Source: Paenibacillus_E sp052115445 (GTDB lineage Bacteria > Bacillota > Bacilli > Paenibacillales > NBRC-103111). Taken from it: 64,000 bases of DNA. Of this stretch, positions 46,319 to 55,598 are shown in pieces. Positions within the stretch are counted from its first letter, which is position 1. The number at the start of each line of letters is the position of its first letter. A program made the translations under genes and the position numbers. Where the stretch lies: positions 62,001 to 126,000 of the forward strand of contig NZ_JBFRGR010000011.1 of the NCBI RefSeq assembly GCF_052115445.1, given 5' to 3'. The notes below the pieces were generated by a model, which was not told where the DNA came from, did not search any database, and saw nothing but the letters and a program-made list of their open reading frames with translations.

Positions 46319-47344
46319 GTGAATGGAATTCTGGAAAAAGTAGCACGAACAACCATGGGGATGGATTTTAATGTAGACAAGAAAGGCGATTGGGACTGGG
46401 GAGCAGGTGTCGCTTTATACGGATTGCGGAAAGTGTATGAGACAACCGGAAGCCAGGAGATTTATAACTTTATCAAAACGTTTATCGACTCTAACATGGC
46501 GAACAGCCAGAAGATTTCGTATAACATCAATACTACCGCACCGCTGCTCTCGGTTTTGCTGCTCTATCGAGAAACGGAAGAACTTCATTATCTTGATTTT
46601 GCCGAAAAATTTGCCAGTTGGCTCATGAAGGAAGCTCCACGTTTATCTAATGGAGCTCTTGAGCATACGGTTATTAACGATAAGTTTGCCGGAGAGATGT
46701 GGGTAGATACCGTATTTATGGCCGGAGTGTTCTTAACGGAATTGGGACAGATCCTGAATAAAGCAGCTTATATCGAGGAAGGACTGCTGCAGGCAAGGCT
46801 TCATATCGAAGCCCTTCAAACCAGGGAAAATGGGCTGCTTTACCATGGATACTGTCTGTCGGGTAATTATCATCTCAGCGGCTGTCTCTGGGCAAGAGGA
46901 AACAGCTGGGTAACGATCAGCATACCGGAAATATTCACAACCTTGCGTGGTTATGAAAAGGAAAAAGAATGGTTTTTTGAAAGAATCCACCTACAGGTCG
47001 AGGGACTGGCGGCTGTTCAAAATGACAATGGCATGTGGCCTACCATTCTCAATGACGCCTCCTCCTATGAGGAAACCTCTGCGACGGCGGGCTTTGTATA
47101 TGGAATTAATAAAAGCGTGCGTATGGGCTATTTGGATAAAAAATACTTACACTGCGCGGAGAAAGGGTATAAGGCTGTACTTCGGCATATTTCGGAAGAG
47201 GGTACGGTGCAGGATGTTTCGGCAGGAACGGGCATTCAAAAAAGTATTCTGGCGTATAATGCTATTCCCCGTCAGTCTATCATGCCATGGGGACAAGGAA
47301 TTGCCTTGTTGATGCTATGCCAAGAAGCGCATGAAACAACTTAA
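46319..47344 (+). CDS. GH105 unsaturated (rhamno)galacturonyl hydrolase
   Basis: This is a 341-residue YteR/YesR-type enzyme that removes the unsaturated galacturonyl group from pectin-lyase products. Family motifs are visible: DWDWGAGVALYGL near the start, MWVDTVFMAG (Asp, proposed catalytic residue), CLWARGNSWV and SYEETSATAGFVYGI. It should have an (alpha/alpha)6 barrel in the cytoplasm. GTG start with GGGGGTGTG upstream. It is the last gene of the third transporter operon, 15 bp after the unrecognised enzyme. Confidence 0.85.
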   Translation: MNGILEKVARTTMGMDFNVDKKGDWDWGAGVALYGLRKVYETTGSQEIYNFIKTFIDSNMANSQKISYNINTTAPLLSVLLLYRETEELHYLDFAEKFASWLMKEAPRLSNGALEHTVINDKFAGEMWVDTVFMAGVFLTELGQILNKAAYIEEGLLQARLHIEALQTRENGLLYHGYCLSGNYHLSGCLWARGNSWVTISIPEIFTTLRGYEKEKEWFFERIHLQVEGLAAVQNDNGMWPTILNDASSYEETSATAGFVYGINKSVRMGYLDKKYLHCAEKGYKAVLRHISEEGTVQDVSAGTGIQKSILAYNAIPRQSIMPWGQGIALLMLCQEAHETT

Positions 47345-47444
47345 GGTCAGGAAGAGTGCATCTATCTCTAGTACGGATGTTCATGCTGGGGATCGACTGT
47401 TTTAAAGTGTCATGGTTGAATAACAGGTTCGTCCGACAGCGCAG

Positions 47445-47469
47445 CGCTACCCACAAGGGTGGCGTTTTT
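47445..47469 (+). terminator. Terminator after GH105 gene
   Basis: CGCTACCC-ACAA-GGGTGGCG hairpin followed by TTTTT. Confidence 0.82.
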
Positions 47470-47564
47470 CATATATGTCTTAAAAAAGCGCACTTCCACA
47501 TTAAATTACAACGGTAGTATCGCGTGAGATTTCTGTTAAAATAGACTTATTCTAAATCGAAAGA

Positions 47565-49373
47565 ATGAGGCGCTCTCTGATGGCATCGAACCCTTTCCGG
47601 CTGCACAAAAGCATTTTTGCCAAATTCACACTCTCTTTCATCTCAGTAGGTCTCATCCCACTGCTCATTCTCAGTTATATTTCACTGCAGACGTTCAGCG
47701 GCTTTATGGAGCGTTATGCGACGAACAATTATGAGCAAATGCTGCTGTTTGCGAGCCGAAATGTAGATGATATGTTTGTTAAATACAACAGTATTTCCAA
47801 ACTCATGTACTCTTACGGGGTTGGTGGGCAGTACGGGCAATTGGGACAAGCGATTGCAGCACAAAATAAGGAAAAAGATTACCGATTAACGACGACGATC
47901 AACGATTTTTTGCAAACGATTTTATATACTGAACGTAACTTGCAAAATGTCTTTTTTGTTCAGCCGGACGGGACTTTTCAAAGTTTGACGAAGAAAAACG
48001 TGGCTCTAGATTACCAATATCAATACCCAAGGGTTGATTGGAAAGAGCAGATGCAGGTCAATCGTAATGGTCTTGGCTTTTTTCCGACGCATAAGCAGGA
48101 TTATTATATTGGGGCAACGGATCAAGTCATGACGTTTGGTCGCAATCTCACTGACGTCTTGGGGTCATCTAAGGTTGAAGGCGAAATTGTCGGGACCTTT
48201 TACATGGACGTAGGGCTAGGCGTATTTAATGAAATTTTCCAGCAGATGGTTCTGAATAATCGGGATACCGTTTATGTGGTTGATAAACAGGGGATTATCC
48301 TATATAGCAATAAAAAGGAGCACATCGGTACTGTATTTCAGGCGAATGCTTCGGATGATTTCTTGCATCTACAACAGGAAACAGCTGAGAATAGTATCCA
48401 AATTATTGGTGAGTTTTATAAAAAAGAACTGTTTCTCAAAGTAGAGCAGCTCATTCAGACGATTACGATCGTCATCGGCTTATGTATGGTTTCTTTGATT
48501 GTGGTCGCAGTCTGGTTCTCTAATCGCTTCTCTAACCCGATTCGCAGTATTACGCGAGAAATGGCGAAAGTGGAGTCCGGTAATTTCGATACGCAGGTGA
48601 CCGTTAAGACAGAGGATGAGCTAGGGCTCCTATCCCATGGCTTTAATAAGATGGTATGGCGGCTGAAGGAATACATTGACGTTGTGTATGTTGCACAGAT
48701 TAAACAGAAGCAAGCGGAGCTGAACGCGTTGAAAAGCCAAATCAGACCGCATTATTTGTATAATACGCTGGAAGTGATTCGGATGAGCGCTGTTGCCGAA
48801 GATGCAAATGAGGTGGGCGATATGATTTTGTCGTTATCACATCAGCTTAAGTATGTACTCGATTACGGTGAGGAAACGGTTACAATCCGGGCTGAGAAAG
48901 CAAACCTGGAGCAATACTTTCACTTGATGGTCATCAGGTACGGCGAGCATAGGCTAGGACTTGACTTCCGCTTCGATTCGGACTTGATGGACTGTGCGAT
49001 TCCGAAGCTATCTCTGCAACCGATTGTTGAAAACGCTATTTATCATGGCATTATGCCCAGATCAGGGAAAGGCACGATCCGTATTTCGATTGAGAAGCTG
49101 CCAGATAACCTGCTTAGTGTCACTGTAGATGACGACGGAGTAGGGATGAGCGAGGATACGTTAGAAATTGTTCGTAAAAAGTTGGCTAATGGCAGTTCGC
49201 TGGATACGGGAAGTAGCATTGGGCTCATTAATGTCCATGAACGCATTATTGCATTGTATGGGCAAGGTTTTGGCGTAGAGATCAATAGCAGCCAACATAT
49301 TGGGACTACCGTCCGTCTTGTCATTCCTTTAACGAAAGAGGTGAGCGTCCGTGTTGAACGCCATTCTAGCTGA
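47565..49373 (+). CDS. YesM-type sensor histidine kinase
   Basis: This is a 602-residue membrane kinase with two membrane segments (about 23-45 and 295-320), an extracellular sensor, HAMP (about 322-370), the phospho-accepting His396 in SQIRPHYLYNTLE, and an ATPase domain (VENAIYHG, DDDGVGM, SIGLINVHERI). The start ATG 47565 has only a weak site; ATG 47580 is an alternative. The 3' end overlaps the response regulator gene by 23 bp, so the two are coupled. It probably senses sugar for the transporter at 51226-54388. Confidence 0.92.
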   Translation: MRRSLMASNPFRLHKSIFAKFTLSFISVGLIPLLILSYISLQTFSGFMERYATNNYEQMLLFASRNVDDMFVKYNSISKLMYSYGVGGQYGQLGQAIAAQNKEKDYRLTTTINDFLQTILYTERNLQNVFFVQPDGTFQSLTKKNVALDYQYQYPRVDWKEQMQVNRNGLGFFPTHKQDYYIGATDQVMTFGRNLTDVLGSSKVEGEIVGTFYMDVGLGVFNEIFQQMVLNNRDTVYVVDKQGIILYSNKKEHIGTVFQANASDDFLHLQQETAENSIQIIGEFYKKELFLKVEQLIQTITIVIGLCMVSLIVVAVWFSNRFSNPIRSITREMAKVESGNFDTQVTVKTEDELGLLSHGFNKMVWRLKEYIDVVYVAQIKQKQAELNALKSQIRPHYLYNTLEVIRMSAVAEDANEVGDMILSLSHQLKYVLDYGEETVTIRAEKANLEQYFHLMVIRYGEHRLGLDFRFDSDLMDCAIPKLSLQPIVENAIYHGIMPRSGKGTIRISIEKLPDNLLSVTVDDDGVGMSEDTLEIVRKKLANGSSLDTGSSIGLINVHERIIALYGQGFGVEINSSQHIGTTVRLVIPLTKEVSVRVERHSS

Positions 49374-50949
49374 TGATGAACCGATTATTATCAAAGGGTT
49401 AAAAAAGCTCATCCCGTGGGAAGAGCTCGGCATTGCAATCGTAGGTGAAGCGATGACAGGCAGAAGTTTGATGGAACAGATTGAACTCAAGCAGCCTGAA
49501 CTTGTCATCACGGACATTAGCATGCCAGATGGCACAGGAATTGATGTCATAAAGGAAGTGCAAAGGCGGCAGCTGCGGACCAAAATTATTTTCATCAGCG
49601 CCTATCAAGAGTTCTCCTATGCTAAGGATGCTTTAGCCTTCGGTGCAGTCGATTACTTGGTAAAACCGATTGAGAAGAGCCTGTTGCTCGAGGCAGTTGG
49701 CAAAGCAATGATGCAGTTGCAGGAAGCAGATGAAGATCAATCCTCCAAAGGTAAGCTGGCCGTTTATGAACAAAAAGATAAGAAGACGCAGCTCGAGGAG
49801 CTGTTCGACAGGCTTACGCAAGGGGATATCCGGTGGGAGGAAGCGGAGCGTAAACTTCAAGCTTTGAATGCGCAGTTTAGTGGCCTTTGTTTCAGCGTCC
49901 TGTATGTGGAGCTAGCTCATGTTCAGTTACAAGATGGCAGATGGGGAGAGCATGAGAAGCGTTTATTAATGTTTGCGGTATCCAATCTGGTGGATGAGAT
50001 GATCCAACATTATGGCAGTGGTCTCGTCATTCGAAAAGGCGAGAATTTATGCGTCATTGTGAACCACATGCAGGTAGAGGATGATTTGCAGCGGCTAGCT
50101 AACGAAATGCGGGATAAGATTTTATTTTATCTTAAAGTTTATGTGACAATCTGTATCGGTTTGCCGGTTAACAGCCTTCGTGACATGAGGCAATCCTATC
50201 TGTCAGCCCTTNAGACGATGAACTACAGCTATTTTGAAAAGCAAGGGATGATTCTATCCTGGTCAGTGAATGAACGGCGTGTTGGCTCAGAGGAGCACTT
50301 GGCAAGTGCCAAGCAGGCTGTAATTAAAGCGGTCATTGCCAAGGAAAAGCAGCAGGTACATGAGCTTTTGGGCAGTTTCTTTGAGCAGGCAGCAACCAAT
50401 GCGAATGGTCGCAAAGAATCGGCGGTATTAATCGTATATGCCTTATTGACAGATTTAATGGAGGAGATGTCGGCTGTTGGGATTGACCTTCAGGTTTCGC
50501 CGGAGCAACGGAATGACTGGCAACAGCAGATGCATCAATTTTACCGTTTTCATGATCTTACTGATTTTATAACGGTTCGTATTTTGGACATACTGGAACA
50601 AGTAAGCACCGCAGGTGGCAGCCGCGAAGCGCAGCAGATGAAGATTGTTAAGGAATATATTGAGGAGCACTATAGCGAAAATATAACACTAGAAAGCATA
50701 GCTTCCCAAGTGTTTATGAATCCGTATTATTTTAGCAGTTTCTTTAAGAAGCACATGCAAGAGAATTTTAAGCAGTACGTTACGAACATCCGAATGAAGA
50801 ATGCGGTTAGGCTGCTTTTGCAAACGGATCTGCTCGTTTACGAAATTGCTGAGAAGGTTGGTTATCAAAATCCACGGCAATTCAGCGATATGTTCAAGAA
50901 AAGTTATGGCAAGCTGCCCCATGAATACAAGAGCCAAATCAAAGGATGA
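49351..50949 (+). CDS. YesN-type response regulator (receiver + AraC helix-turn-helix)
   Basis: This is a 532-residue regulator. Receiver domain with Asp55 in ITDISMPDG; central region; AraC double helix-turn-helix at about 430-528 (ending FKKSYGKLPHEYKSQ). GTG start with AAAGAGGTGAG inside the kinase gene. One N (50212) leaves one residue unknown. Likely activates the downstream transporter-GH88-GH43 operon. Confidence 0.92.
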   Translation: MLNAILADDEPIIIKGLKKLIPWEELGIAIVGEAMTGRSLMEQIELKQPELVITDISMPDGTGIDVIKEVQRRQLRTKIIFISAYQEFSYAKDALAFGAVDYLVKPIEKSLLLEAVGKAMMQLQEADEDQSSKGKLAVYEQKDKKTQLEELFDRLTQGDIRWEEAERKLQALNAQFSGLCFSVLYVELAHVQLQDGRWGEHEKRLLMFAVSNLVDEMIQHYGSGLVIRKGENLCVIVNHMQVEDDLQRLANEMRDKILFYLKVYVTICIGLPVNSLRDMRQSYLSALXTMNYSYFEKQGMILSWSVNERRVGSEEHLASAKQAVIKAVIAKEKQQVHELLGSFFEQAATNANGRKESAVLIVYALLTDLMEEMSAVGIDLQVSPEQRNDWQQQMHQFYRFHDLTDFITVRILDILEQVSTAGGSREAQQMKIVKEYIEEHYSENITLESIASQVFMNPYYFSSFFKKHMQENFKQYVTNIRMKNAVRLLLQTDLLVYEIAEKVGYQNPRQFSDMFKKSYGKLPHEYKSQIKG

Positions 50950-50977
50950 ATTGTCGTAATTTCTGTTATTCCTGTAG

Positions 50978-51027
50978 GCAGCTTCCACTCATGCTTCGAT
51001 TCGAAGCATGGGTGGAAGCTGCTTTTC
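50978..51027 (+). terminator. Strong terminator
   Basis: A 21-bp nearly perfect stem (GCAGCTTCCAC-CATGCTTCGA and its complement) with almost no loop is followed by TTTT. No gene lies between it and 51226. Confidence 0.92.
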
Positions 51028-51225
51028 CATATAGATAAAAGCACTAGCATTCATTGTCACCTTCTTAAATTCATGCATAACGAGCTTAAAAAACTTCATT
51101 CTAAACGATTTGGGCGTATGTTAGTCTTAAATCAAGGAACAGAACAACACCTGATGCGTCGAAAGTACAAACAAAGCTGGCGTTGTTCACAAGAAGCTAC
51201 ATACTAAAGGGAGGTTACTTTCAAC

Positions 51226-52569
51226 ATGGTTAAAACATTTTCCAAAGTACTCTTAGGATCGACAGCTTTAGCACTCATTGTGGCAGGCTGCGGCAATAAC
51301 AATGATTCCACAACGTCAACATCAAGCGCAGCACCGGCCGGCACAGCAGCAGCAACTGCGGCTCCGAAGAAGGATGTTACATTCAGTGTCATTTATGCGA
51401 CTGGCGATCCAGCAACGAAACAAGCGGTTGCCGATTCCATTTCGGCGTTTACCAAAGCTAATCCTCATATCAAAATTAAAGATTTAAGTGAGACGACAAC
51501 GGCTTCGTATTTAGATTTCATCAAAACGAAGGATGCTGTTGGGGAGTTCCCGGATTTAATTGAAATGCGTGATACCCAATTGTTCGCAGATAGCGGTAAA
51601 ATTGCCGAATTACCTAAAGATTTGCAAAGCTTGTTCGACACTGTACCTCAAGTAAACGGCAAAGTTTACAATGCACCGATTTCTTTGCCTGCGCCACAAG
51701 GTATTATTTATAGCAAAAAAGCTTATGCGGATGCGGGTATCACCGAAGAGCCAAAAACGTATGCTGATTTTATTGCCGCACAAGAGAAGCTGAAAGCGAA
51801 AGGTATTTCACCAATCGTTGTTGGCGGTAAAGATATTTTCCACTGGGGCTTCTGGATCAATAAATTCTTTATGGACGAAATGCTCGCGCAAGATCCTCAC
51901 TGGAATTCCAAGCGTTCACAAGGAAAAGCAAGCTTTACAGACGAAGGTCCGATGAAAGCAATGACATTGTTTACGGAACTTTTCACTAAGGGCTATGTAG
52001 ACAAAGGATTTATGAGTACGGCAGATAACCAAACTGCATCGATGCTCGTAACGGGTAAAGCAGCAAGTCTTTATTCCGGACCTTGGATGTTCCCGACGAT
52101 CGCTCAAGCAGATCCGAAGTTTGATTTCGGCTGGTACCCAGTTCCTGATCAAAAAGGTGTCGTTAATGTTGTCGGACTTGCACAGCCTTCCGGTTGGTCG
52201 TTCTCAGCGAATGCCATCAAGGATCCTGACAAAACGGCTGCAATCAGTGAGTATATCAAATTCTTCTTCAGCAAAAATCAATATGCAAACTATTTGAAAA
52301 TTGCAAGTGCAATTCCATCTACCAAAGAGAAAATTACGTATGATGCAAGTCCTCAGCTTCAAGAAGTTCTTACGATGATGGCAGATCCGAAAGTCGTTAA
52401 AACGCTACAAATTAATAGTTTCTGGGGTGAAGACCAAATGCCGCCAACTTGGCGTAACTGGTTCTACAAACTGGCGCAAGACTGGTTAGTTAAAGGTGAC
52501 TTTAGCGTAGATTATATGAAAAAAGCGGATGCGGAATGGGATGCTGCGATTAAAGCAATGAAAAAATAA
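51226..52569 (+). CDS. CUT1 sugar-binding lipoprotein
   Basis: This is a family 1 binding protein, 447 residues, shorter and closer to classic maltose/xylooligosaccharide-binding proteins than the LipO-type ones in this window. Signal sequence with lipobox (IVAGC, Cys about residue 22), then a Ser/Thr/Ala-rich linker. AGGGAGGTTAC precedes the ATG. A hairpin at 52585-52616 separates it from the permeases, which usually keeps binding protein more abundant. The nearby GH88 and GH43 genes suggest glucurono-xylooligosaccharides. Confidence 0.92.
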   Translation: MVKTFSKVLLGSTALALIVAGCGNNNDSTTSTSSAAPAGTAAATAAPKKDVTFSVIYATGDPATKQAVADSISAFTKANPHIKIKDLSETTTASYLDFIKTKDAVGEFPDLIEMRDTQLFADSGKIAELPKDLQSLFDTVPQVNGKVYNAPISLPAPQGIIYSKKAYADAGITEEPKTYADFIAAQEKLKAKGISPIVVGGKDIFHWGFWINKFFMDEMLAQDPHWNSKRSQGKASFTDEGPMKAMTLFTELFTKGYVDKGFMSTADNQTASMLVTGKAASLYSGPWMFPTIAQADPKFDFGWYPVPDQKGVVNVVGLAQPSGWSFSANAIKDPDKTAAISEYIKFFFSKNQYANYLKIASAIPSTKEKITYDASPQLQEVLTMMADPKVVKTLQINSFWGEDQMPPTWRNWFYKLAQDWLVKGDFSVDYMKKADAEWDAAIKAMKK

Positions 52570-52584
52570 AACTCGGCTTCAGTT

Positions 52585-52616
52585 GGAGGAACCTCTGCCC
52601 ACAGCGGAGGTTCTCC
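52585..52616 (+). terminator. Intercistronic hairpin (attenuator-like)
   Basis: GGAGGAACCTCTG pairs with CGGAGGTTCTCC, followed by a weak T-containing tail. Its place between binding-protein and permease genes suits partial termination or mRNA protection. Confidence 0.65.
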
Positions 52617-52644
52617 TTCTCTAAGTCGAANGGAGCGTGAGAGA

Positions 52645-53550
52645 ATGGCAACCACCATACAACAAGTAAAGAAAAAGAAGTCGTGGCTTTCCTATACGGT
52701 ACTATTTTTGTTACCAGCTTTTATTTTATACACGATGTTCGTTATTGTACCTACTTTCGGCAGTTTGTATTTAAGTTTTACCTCTTGGGATGGCATAAGT
52801 AATGAGATCCGCTACATCGGTTTCGATAATTTTGTGGAAATGTGGCATAGTGATCGCGTACATAACGCGCTCAAAAATACGCTCATTCTTTCCCTCGTAT
52901 TAGTCGTTTTAGAGAATGTCGTTGCTTTAGCACTTGCCATGCTGGTTGATCAAGTGAAATGGTTTCGAAACCTATTTAGAAGCGTGTTCTATTTACCAGT
53001 TTTGCTTAGTGGTATCGTGTTGGGCTTCGTTTGGACCATTATTTTGAATTATAACTTCGGTGTGCTTACACAAATTCTTGATAAGTTAAAATTATCATCT
53101 CTAAAGCTTGATTGGCTTGGAAATCCAGATTATGCACTCATTTCTATCATCATATTTACGATTTGGAAGGCATCTGGCTACTATATGATCATCTATTTAG
53201 CTGGTCTGCAAGGGATCCCGTCTGAGTTAACGGAAGCGGCAGGCATTGATGGTGCAAACCGCTGGCAGCAATTTAGACATATCACGTTCCCACTTCTTGC
53301 AGGTGCCTTTACGGTTTGTATGATGTTATCGATGATTGGATCTTTGAAAATATTTGATCAAATTGCCGTTATGACCGATGGTGGTCCTGGATTCTCGACA
53401 GAGACATTGACTTACATCATTTATAAAGTAGGCTTTGGTGAACTGAGACAGGGTTACGGAACGGCACTTTCACTTGTTCTATTCATACTGATCCTTATTG
53501 TATCGGTTATTCAAATTAAAGTACTTCGCAATAGGGAGGTTCAGATGTAA
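52645..53550 (+). CDS. CUT1 sugar ABC permease, MalF/UgpA type
   Basis: This is a 301-residue membrane subunit with six hydrophobic segments and EAA loop EAAGIDGANRWQQFRHITFP. The ribosome binding site is read as GAANGGAG; the N (52631) probably hides an A or G. The next permease starts 1 bp after its stop. It belongs to the MalFG-type rather than LplB-type branch, unlike the other four transporters here. Confidence 0.92.
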   Translation: MATTIQQVKKKKSWLSYTVLFLLPAFILYTMFVIVPTFGSLYLSFTSWDGISNEIRYIGFDNFVEMWHSDRVHNALKNTLILSLVLVVLENVVALALAMLVDQVKWFRNLFRSVFYLPVLLSGIVLGFVWTIILNYNFGVLTQILDKLKLSSLKLDWLGNPDYALISIIIFTIWKASGYYMIIYLAGLQGIPSELTEAAGIDGANRWQQFRHITFPLLAGAFTVCMMLSMIGSLKIFDQIAVMTDGGPGFSTETLTYIIYKVGFGELRQGYGTALSLVLFILILIVSVIQIKVLRNREVQM

Positions 53551-53551
53551 C

Positions 53552-54388
53552 ATGCAAGCAGACAAAAAAATAAAAGGCTTAGATGTGCTCCTCTTTGCAG
53601 TAACGTTCATCATCGCAGTCATTTTCTTTTTTCCTATTTATTTTACACTGATCTCAGCGTTCAAAAGCAATGGCGAGATATTGCGGGACGCGATCGCATT
53701 TCCAACCAGCATCTACGTAGAGAGCTTTAAGTATTTATTAACAAAGACTGATTTTCCTCGTGCCATGTTGAATAGTATTCTATTAACTTTTTTTTCCATA
53801 ATCGGGATGATTGGTATCATCCCAATGGCAGCATATGCGATCGAGAGAGCGAATAAGATGTGGACTTATCTTGTTTATGTTTACTTTTTAGCGGGTATGA
53901 TGATTCCTTTCCAAGTGTACATGATTCCTTTGTTTAAGGAGATGAAATTACTANGTCTATATGGAAGTATGGGGTCCCCTATTCTCATCTATATATCTGG
54001 TTCAGTTGGTTTCGGATGTCTGTTATACACCAGTTTCTTAAAAGGAATTCCTCGTGAGATTGAAGAAGCAGCAGAGATCGACGGCTGTTCCAAATACGGG
54101 ATATTTTGGCGCATTGTATTCCCTCTGTTAGGACCATGTACAGCTAGTATGGTAGTGCTTCAAGGGCTCGGTATTTGGAATGATTTCTTAATGCCAAGTC
54201 TAGTTCTTCCATCGGATAAGCCCAAAACCATGATTGTTGAGATATTTGGTTTTGTAGGTGAGTATGCTTCCCGGTGGGATATGGTATTTGCGGGTACGGC
54301 CATGTCGATCGTGCCTGTTCTAATTGCATTTATCGCCTTGCAAAAGTATTTCATCAAAGGAGTCGCAGCAGGAGCGACAAAGGGTTGA
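53552..54388 (+). CDS. CUT1 sugar ABC permease, MalG/UgpE type
   Basis: This is a 278-residue partner subunit. ATG 53552 is chosen, 11 bp after GGGAGGT; the open frame extends upstream into the previous gene without a site. EAA loop EAAEIDGCSKYGIFWRIVFP. An N at 53955 hides one residue. Six membrane segments. The gene scrap at 15159 resembles this type of permease's N-terminus. Confidence 0.92.
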   Translation: MQADKKIKGLDVLLFAVTFIIAVIFFFPIYFTLISAFKSNGEILRDAIAFPTSIYVESFKYLLTKTDFPRAMLNSILLTFFSIIGMIGIIPMAAYAIERANKMWTYLVYVYFLAGMMIPFQVYMIPLFKEMKLLXLYGSMGSPILIYISGSVGFGCLLYTSFLKGIPREIEEAAEIDGCSKYGIFWRIVFPLLGPCTASMVVLQGLGIWNDFLMPSLVLPSDKPKTMIVEIFGFVGEYASRWDMVFAGTAMSIVPVLIAFIALQKYFIKGVAAGATKG

Positions 54389-54394
54389 TATTAA

Positions 54395-55570
54395 ATGAAG
54401 GAAAGTGGGCAGAAACACATGTTTACAGGCCAAGATCAAGCATGGTTGAACGAAGTCATTGATAAAATTACAACAAAAATGGGCTGGGTCAGCGAGAAGT
54501 CCAGACTCAAAATTCCGTTCACAACCATTAATGGAACACATGATAATCGTATTGTAGATAATCCAACAGGCACTGTCACGGATGAGATTAATTGGTGGAC
54601 GAATGGTTTCTGGGGCGGCATGATGTGGTTGATGTATCATGAAACCGGTAACGAGAAATATAAAGAAATCGCGGAATTTTCCGAAAAAGAATTAGATCGT
54701 TGTTTTGATGAATTTTATGGCTTGCATCATGATGTTGGATTCATGTGGCTGCCAACCAGTGTTGCGAACTATAAAGTGACGCAGAATCAAGAATCGCGCA
54801 AAAGAGCGCTGCACGCAGCTAATCTTCTTGCAGGTCGTTTTAATTTGGCAGGCGGTTTCATCCGCGCTTGGAATGATTTAGAGGGCTCCGATACAAGAGG
54901 TTGGGCCATTATCGACTGCATGTTCAATATTCCGTTGTTGTACTGGGCTTCAGAAGAAACAGGTGATCCACGGTTTAAGCAAATCGCGATGAAGCATGCC
55001 GATACGGGGATGACAGCATTCGTTCGCCCGGATGGTTCTGTGAATCATATCGTGGAATTCGATCCTTTTGAAGGCGGAGTGGTAAGGACGTATGGCGGTC
55101 AAGGATATGAGGAAGGTTCCTCTTGGACAAGAGGACAAACTTGGGCACTGTATGGATATATGATGAGCTATATTCATACGCAAAAGGATGAATATCTGCA
55201 AACCGCGAAACGGATTGCGAACTATTTTATCGCAAACATTCCTGCTGATGGTGTGATTCCGGTTGATTTCCGTCAGCCGAAAGAACCGAAGCGTGAAGAT
55301 GATACAGCTGCGGCTATTGCGGCGTGCGGTCTACTCGAAATTGCTAAAGTAGTGGGTGAGCACGAAAAGGATCTGTATCTGGGGGCTGCGTTGAAGCTGC
55401 TTAAATCCCTAGATCCACGAATCGATTGGACAAAGGGTAGTGATAGTCTTGTTCAATACGGTTCAGGTTCCTATCATACGGCAAACCATCATCACGCAAT
55501 TATTTATGGGGATTACTATTTCATGGAAGCGATTTTCAAGCTTAAAGGGAACGATTTGTATCTCTGGTAA
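54395..55570 (+). CDS. GH88 unsaturated glucuronyl hydrolase
   Basis: This is an intact 391-residue GH88 enzyme that hydrolyses the unsaturated uronic acid at the end of lyase-made oligosaccharides. The catalytic Asp pair matches characterised enzymes: Asp113 in HHDVGF and Asp174 in AIIDCMFN. SSWTRGQTWALYGY is the conserved aromatic/Arg stretch. No signal peptide, so cytoplasmic. It starts 6 bp after the permease stop and is followed by GH43. It provides the template showing that the copy at 5696 is broken. Confidence 0.92.
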   Translation: MKESGQKHMFTGQDQAWLNEVIDKITTKMGWVSEKSRLKIPFTTINGTHDNRIVDNPTGTVTDEINWWTNGFWGGMMWLMYHETGNEKYKEIAEFSEKELDRCFDEFYGLHHDVGFMWLPTSVANYKVTQNQESRKRALHAANLLAGRFNLAGGFIRAWNDLEGSDTRGWAIIDCMFNIPLLYWASEETGDPRFKQIAMKHADTGMTAFVRPDGSVNHIVEFDPFEGGVVRTYGGQGYEEGSSWTRGQTWALYGYMMSYIHTQKDEYLQTAKRIANYFIANIPADGVIPVDFRQPKEPKREDDTAAAIAACGLLEIAKVVGEHEKDLYLGAALKLLKSLDPRIDWTKGSDSLVQYGSGSYHTANHHHAIIYGDYYFMEAIFKLKGNDLYLW

Positions 55571-55598
55571 AGTGTTAAAATGAAGGGAGTACTATCGC